Assembly: GCA_017938785.1 (NCBI GenBank)
Contig: JAGBAU010000045.1
Coordinates: forward strand, 1 to 25,143
DNA: 25,143 nt
Origin: Clostridia bacterium
Lineage (GTDB): Bacteria > Bacillota_A > Clostridia > Christensenellales > Aristaeellaceae
Direction: 5' to 3'
A program made the position numbers and the translations under genes. Within the stretch, counting starts at the first letter, position 1, and every line of letters starts with the position of its first letter. This document shows positions 22,203 through 25,143 of this stretch, piece after piece. The notes beneath the pieces are model-generated. The model did not search any database. It was not told the origin of the DNA and saw only the letters and a program-made list of their open reading frames with translations.

Positions 22203-22817
22203 ATGAGATTTGATCGGGAAGTGGTGGCTGCAAAGCTGCGACGCTGGGAGAAATATTTGTATAACTTCCATCTGCCGGAATGGGAACGCATTCCGGATTT
22301 CGGCCTGTACATGGACCAGGTGATCGGTCTGCTGACGGAATATCTGGATTACCTGCCGCCGGAGATCAAGAGCGACCGCATCATTACGGCTGCAACCATC
22401 AACAACTATGTGCGCATGAAAATCATTCCGGAGCCCAAGAACAAGAAGTATTTCCGGGTGCACATCGCCTATCTGATCATGATCTGCACGCTGAAGCAGA
22501 CCCTGAGCATCGCAACCATCCAGTCCATCATTCCGCTGGGCATGGGTGAGGAGGAGATGGAAAGGGTGTATTCCTCCTATGCGCACAGGCACCGCCTTAC
22601 CGCAGAGTACTTCATCGACCAGATGCGCATCGCCGCCCAGCCCATCCTGCAGGATGAAAATGAGGACGGCAGCCAGACCAACGATATCATCTTCACCACG
22701 GCTATCCTTGGCGGTTTCACCCGCCTGATCGCCGAAAAGCTGATCCTGCTGGACGGCATCACCGTGGATTCGCCGGATGTGGATCTCTCCATCCCCGAAC
22801 GCCGGGAACGGAAGTGA
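22203..22817 (+). CDS. DUF1836 protein, probable MerR-like DNA-binding regulator
   Basis: Protein of 204 residues of the DUF1836 family, common in Firmicutes and uncharacterised. Conserved segments are 'FHLPEWERIPDFGLYMDQVIGLL' region (22-44), 'ITAATINNYVRMKIIPEPKNKKY' region (60-82) and 'AYLIMICTLKQTLSI' (87-101). The middle part resembles the winged helix-turn-helix of MerR proteins ('INNYVR..IIP.P...KY'), so DNA binding is likely. The C-terminal half (105-190) is helical, with acidic runs. It is transcribed away from the ADH-ALDH operon, and their promoters share 165 nt with three palindromes, so it may control that operon; this is inferred from position only. No clear terminator follows it before the T-box promoter. 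Confidence 0.8.
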   Translation: MRFDREVVAAKLRRWEKYLYNFHLPEWERIPDFGLYMDQVIGLLTEYLDYLPPEIKSDRIITAATINNYVRMKIIPEPKNKKYFRVHIAYLIMICTLKQTLSIATIQSIIPLGMGEEEMERVYSSYAHRHRLTAEYFIDQMRIAAQPILQDENEDGSQTNDIIFTTAILGGFTRLIAEKLILLDGITVDSPDVDLSIPERRERK

Positions 22818-22859
22818 ATTCGCACAAAAACTTGCGGCAAAACTTTGTATTTTCGGCGC

Positions 22860-22888
22860 TTGACAAACAGGAGTGAATCCTATATACT
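22860..22888 (+). promoter_or_regulatory. Sigma-A promoter of the T-box leader
   Basis: TTGACA at 22860-22865 and TATACT at 22883-22888 are separated by 17 nt. Transcription should begin near 22895 and run about 310 nt before the start codon. Confidence 0.75.
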
Positions 22889-22894
22889 GAGTTA

Positions 22895-23175
22895 AAATTG
22901 AATTTCAAAAGCGATGATGAAGAGGGCGTTGAGATTCGTTCTTCAGAGAAGTGGCGGCCGGTGCAAGCCATCAGATATGAACTCAAACGTTTGTAGCTTC
23001 TGAGCTGGAAGGAAGAAAGCGATAGCAAGTAGAACCTTCCCGTGATTGCTGCGTGAATGCATAGGGCTTGTTGGAGCCTAAGAGGGGCAGCAAACCGCTG
23101 CAATTTGAGTGGTACCGCGGGCTGTGTAAATTACACGCTCGTCTCAAAGAAAATGTCTTTGGGGCGGGCGTTTTT
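22895..23175 (+). promoter_or_regulatory. T-box leader (tRNA-sensing riboswitch)
   Basis: The conserved T-box 'GAGTGGTACCGCGG' is at 23107-23120. Stem I begins with a kink-turn type 'GCGATGATGAAGAGG' (22911-22925) that pairs with 'CTTCTGAGC' (22997-23005), and its upper helix is CGTTGAG / CTCAAACG (22927-22933 with 22982-22989). In this fold the specifier loop's 3' strand is TTTGTAG (22990-22996), which puts GTA (valine) in the codon position; CTC (leucine, after GAA at 22979-22981) is an alternative. The UGGU of the T-box bulge expects a tRNA with discriminator A73, which fits valine, leucine or phenylalanine and argues against cysteine. A 14-bp terminator (23136-23149 with 23157-23170) followed by T5 competes with the antiterminator. 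Uncharged tRNA should allow read-through into the downstream gene. Confidence 0.92.
23136..23175 (+). terminator. T-box-controlled terminator
   Basis: CGCTCGTCTCAAAG pairs with CTTTGGGGCGGGCG (including G-U pairs), followed by TTTTT. The 5' arm overlaps the sequence needed for the antiterminator. Confidence 0.88.
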
Positions 23176-23206
23176 GTTTGCTCCATGTATCGAAGGAGGA
23201 TGGATT

Positions 23207-25143
23207 ATGGCTCAGATCTCAGGTTTGAATTTTAAGATCCAGGAAATGGCCCATCGTATTCGTGAACTGCGCGAAATTGAGGGTTATACCATTGCCGAAA
23301 TGGCGGCGAAGACCGACGTCACCCCCGAAGAATATCTCGATTGTGAATCCGGCCGGTCGGACCTTGCGTTTGCATTTATTTATCGCTGCGCGCTGGTATT
23401 CGGCGTTGACGTAACGGACATCATCCAGGGCTCCAGCCCGAAGCTGCAGTCCTTCACCGTAACCCGCAAGGGCGAAGGCCAGCGCATCGAGGAAGCCCAT
23501 GGCATGGTCTATTACAACATGGCCGCATCCTTCCGCAACCGTATTGCTGAGCCGCTGTATGTTGAGGTGACCTACAACCGCGAGGCAGAGTTCGGCGATA
23601 TTGAGCTCACCACCCATGAAGGCCAGGAATGCGATATCGTAATCGAAGGCCAGCTGAAGGTTCAGGTGGGCGAGCACAGCGTGGTGCTCAATCCCGGCGA
23701 TTCCATCTACTACGATTCCAAGGCTCCCCACGGCATGGTGGCCGTCGGCGGCAAGAACTGCCTGTTCTATGCAATCGTGCTGAACCCCTCCGGCGAACCC
23801 GTTCCGGAGCTCAGCGCACGCCCCAGCATCCAGAGCGGCGCGCTTGTACAGACGGATTCCTACGAACAGGAGCGCGTGTGGCATAAGTATATCGATGTGG
23901 AAACCACCGAAACCGGCACGCCCACAAAGATCGAATTCAAAAACCACGAAAACTTCAACTTCGCCTTCGACCTGATCGATGCAGTTGCTGAGCGTGAGCC
24001 CGAGAAGCTTGCCATGCTGCATGTATCCAGGGAGAAAACGGAGCGCCGCATCACCTTCAAGGATATGAAGCGCGCATCCAACCAGTGCGCCAACTACTTC
24101 AAGTCCCTGGGCATCCAGAAGGGCGACCGCGTCATGCTGGTGCTCAAGCGCCACTACCAGTTCTGGTATGCAATGCTGGGCCTGAACAAGCTGGGCGCCA
24201 TCGCGATTCCCGCCACCAACCAGCTGCTGGAGAAGGACTTTACCTACCGCTTCCAGTCCGCCGGCGTAACCGCCATCATCTGCACTGCCGACGGCGATAC
24301 CGCCCATCAGGTGGACCTGGCGGCCGAGAAGTGTCCCGAGCTCAAGCACAAGCTCATCGTAAACGGCAAGCGTGAGGGCTGGCGCACCTTTGACGAGGAA
24401 TATACCCTGTATTCCTCCCATTACGAGCGCAAGGCCGATGCGCCCGGCGGCGATGATATGCTGCTGATGTTCTTCACCTCCGGCACCTCCGGTTATCCGA
24501 AGATCGCGGCGCACAACCACAAGTACGCCCTGGGTCACTTCCACACCGCGAAGTTCTGGCATCATGCCGATCCCAACGGCCTGCACTTCACCATCAGCGA
24601 TACCGGCTGGGCGAAGAGCATGTGGGGCAAGATGTACGGCCAGCTGCTGTGCGAAGCCGCCATATTCGTATACGACTTTGACCGCTTCGATGCAGCGGAC
24701 ATCCTGCCCATGTTTGCCCGCTACCACATCACCAGCTTCTGCGCGCCGCCCACCATGCTGCGCATGATGATCAAGCAGGACATCTCCAAGTATGATTTCT
24801 CCTCCGTGCGCCACATGACCACCGCCGGCGAGGCCCTGAACCCCGAGGTTTACCGCCAGTTCGAAAAGGCGACCGGCCTGCAGATTTACGAGGGCTTCGG
24901 CCAGTCCGAAAGCACGATGATCATCGGCAACATGATCGGCGCGCCCCATAAGGTCGGCTCCATGGGTAAGCCCGCGCCCATCTACGATGTAAGCGTTGTG
25001 GATCCGGACGGCAATCCCGTGGCCGTTGGTGAAACCGGTGAGATCGTCATCAATGTGAAGAACGGCGTGCCCTGCGGCCTGTTCACCGGCTACTACCGCA
25101 ATCCTGAAAAGACCGCCGAGGTCTGGCACGACGGCTACTATCA
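23207..25143 (+). CDS. HTH-cupin-acyl-CoA synthetase fusion, truncated at the 3' edge
   Basis: The visible 645 residues have no stop codon before the window ends. Three parts: an XRE-type helix-turn-helix (about 10-70, 'RIRELREIEGYTIAEMAAKT' then 'YLDCESGR'); a cupin sensor domain (about 110-190, with 'HEGQECDIVIEGQLKV' and 'LNPGDSIYYDSKAPHGM'), the layout of small XRE-cupin regulators; and an AMP-forming acyl-CoA synthetase domain from about 246, with 'TSGTSGYPK' (424-432), 'DTGWAKSMWG' and 'GFGQSES' (563-569). The ligase part resembles medium-chain acyl-CoA synthetases, which activate short, branched or aromatic acids. GAAGGAGG precedes the ATG. The T-box makes expression respond to amino acid shortage, so the ligase probably serves amino acid synthesis or salvage from organic acids; this is inference. 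Confidence 0.88.
   Translation, partial: MAQISGLNFKIQEMAHRIRELREIEGYTIAEMAAKTDVTPEEYLDCESGRSDLAFAFIYRCALVFGVDVTDIIQGSSPKLQSFTVTRKGEGQRIEEAHGMVYYNMAASFRNRIAEPLYVEVTYNREAEFGDIELTTHEGQECDIVIEGQLKVQVGEHSVVLNPGDSIYYDSKAPHGMVAVGGKNCLFYAIVLNPSGEPVPELSARPSIQSGALVQTDSYEQERVWHKYIDVETTETGTPTKIEFKNHENFNFAFDLIDAVAEREPEKLAMLHVSREKTERRITFKDMKRASNQCANYFKSLGIQKGDRVMLVLKRHYQFWYAMLGLNKLGAIAIPATNQLLEKDFTYRFQSAGVTAIICTADGDTAHQVDLAAEKCPELKHKLIVNGKREGWRTFDEEYTLYSSHYERKADAPGGDDMLLMFFTSGTSGYPKIAAHNHKYALGHFHTAKFWHHADPNGLHFTISDTGWAKSMWGKMYGQLLCEAAIFVYDFDRFDAADILPMFARYHITSFCAPPTMLRMMIKQDISKYDFSSVRHMTTAGEALNPEVYRQFEKATGLQIYEGFGQSESTMIIGNMIGAPHKVGSMGKPAPIYDVSVVDPDGNPVAVGETGEIVINVKNGVPCGLFTGYYRNPEKTAEVWHDGYY

Noticed and set aside
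22759..23186. Minus-strand frames over the T-box leader
   Set aside because: They translate the conserved RNA elements of the leader in reverse and have no support as proteins.
1..25143. CRISPR arrays, insertion sequences, prophage genes, tRNA or rRNA genes
   Set aside because: No regularly spaced repeats, transposase or integrase motifs, terminal inverted repeats, or tRNA cloverleaf sequences were found on either strand by reading.

Overview
The window looks like the chromosome of an anaerobic, moderately GC-rich Firmicute of the class Clostridia, probably a gut lineage. This rests on a T-box leader, strong purine-rich Shine-Dalgarno sites, sigma-A promoters with 17-nt spacers, an oxygen-sensitive glycyl radical enzyme with its activase, and an iron-dependent alcohol dehydrogenase. 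I see no insertion sequence, phage gene, CRISPR array, tRNA or rRNA. It reads as ordinary chromosome cut into small transcription units by clear terminators.

Layout, left to right. (1) 3-920: the 3' part of an MFS transporter. (2) 1073-6083: a five-gene peptide/nickel-type ABC importer (binding protein, two permeases, two ATPases). (3) 6084-6668: no protein gene, but a well-defined small-RNA gene (promoter, branched structured RNA, terminator, about 6290-6575) that may belong to the raiA-motif RNAs. (4) 6669-8106, minus: a PlsC-like acyltransferase followed by a PAP2-type phosphatase. (5) 8319-9500: a GNAT acetyltransferase fused to an S51-type serine peptidase. (6) 9524-14475: a DeoR-type regulator divergent from an operon of glycyl radical activase, glycyl radical enzyme and short-chain dehydrogenase, with a palindrome in the shared promoter. 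(7) 14601-18216: MATE exporter, glycerophosphodiester phosphodiesterase and FAD-dependent dehydrogenase. (8) 18320-19417: nitroreductase and HD hydrolase. (9) 19452-22037, minus: an iron alcohol dehydrogenase followed by an aldehyde dehydrogenase, divergent from a DUF1836 regulator at 22203-22817. (10) 22890-25143: a T-box leader controlling a protein that joins a helix-turn-helix, a cupin and an acyl-CoA synthetase domain; the gene runs off the right edge.

Three sites deserve most attention: the small RNA, the T-box-controlled regulator/acyl-CoA synthetase fusion, and the glycyl radical operon, whose active-site pocket does not match glycerol dehydratase. Redox metabolism of alcohols, aldehydes and acids recurs (glycyl radical eliminase with reductase, ADH/ALDH pair, acyl-CoA ligase), but each unit has its own promoter, so a single pathway is not shown by the sequence.
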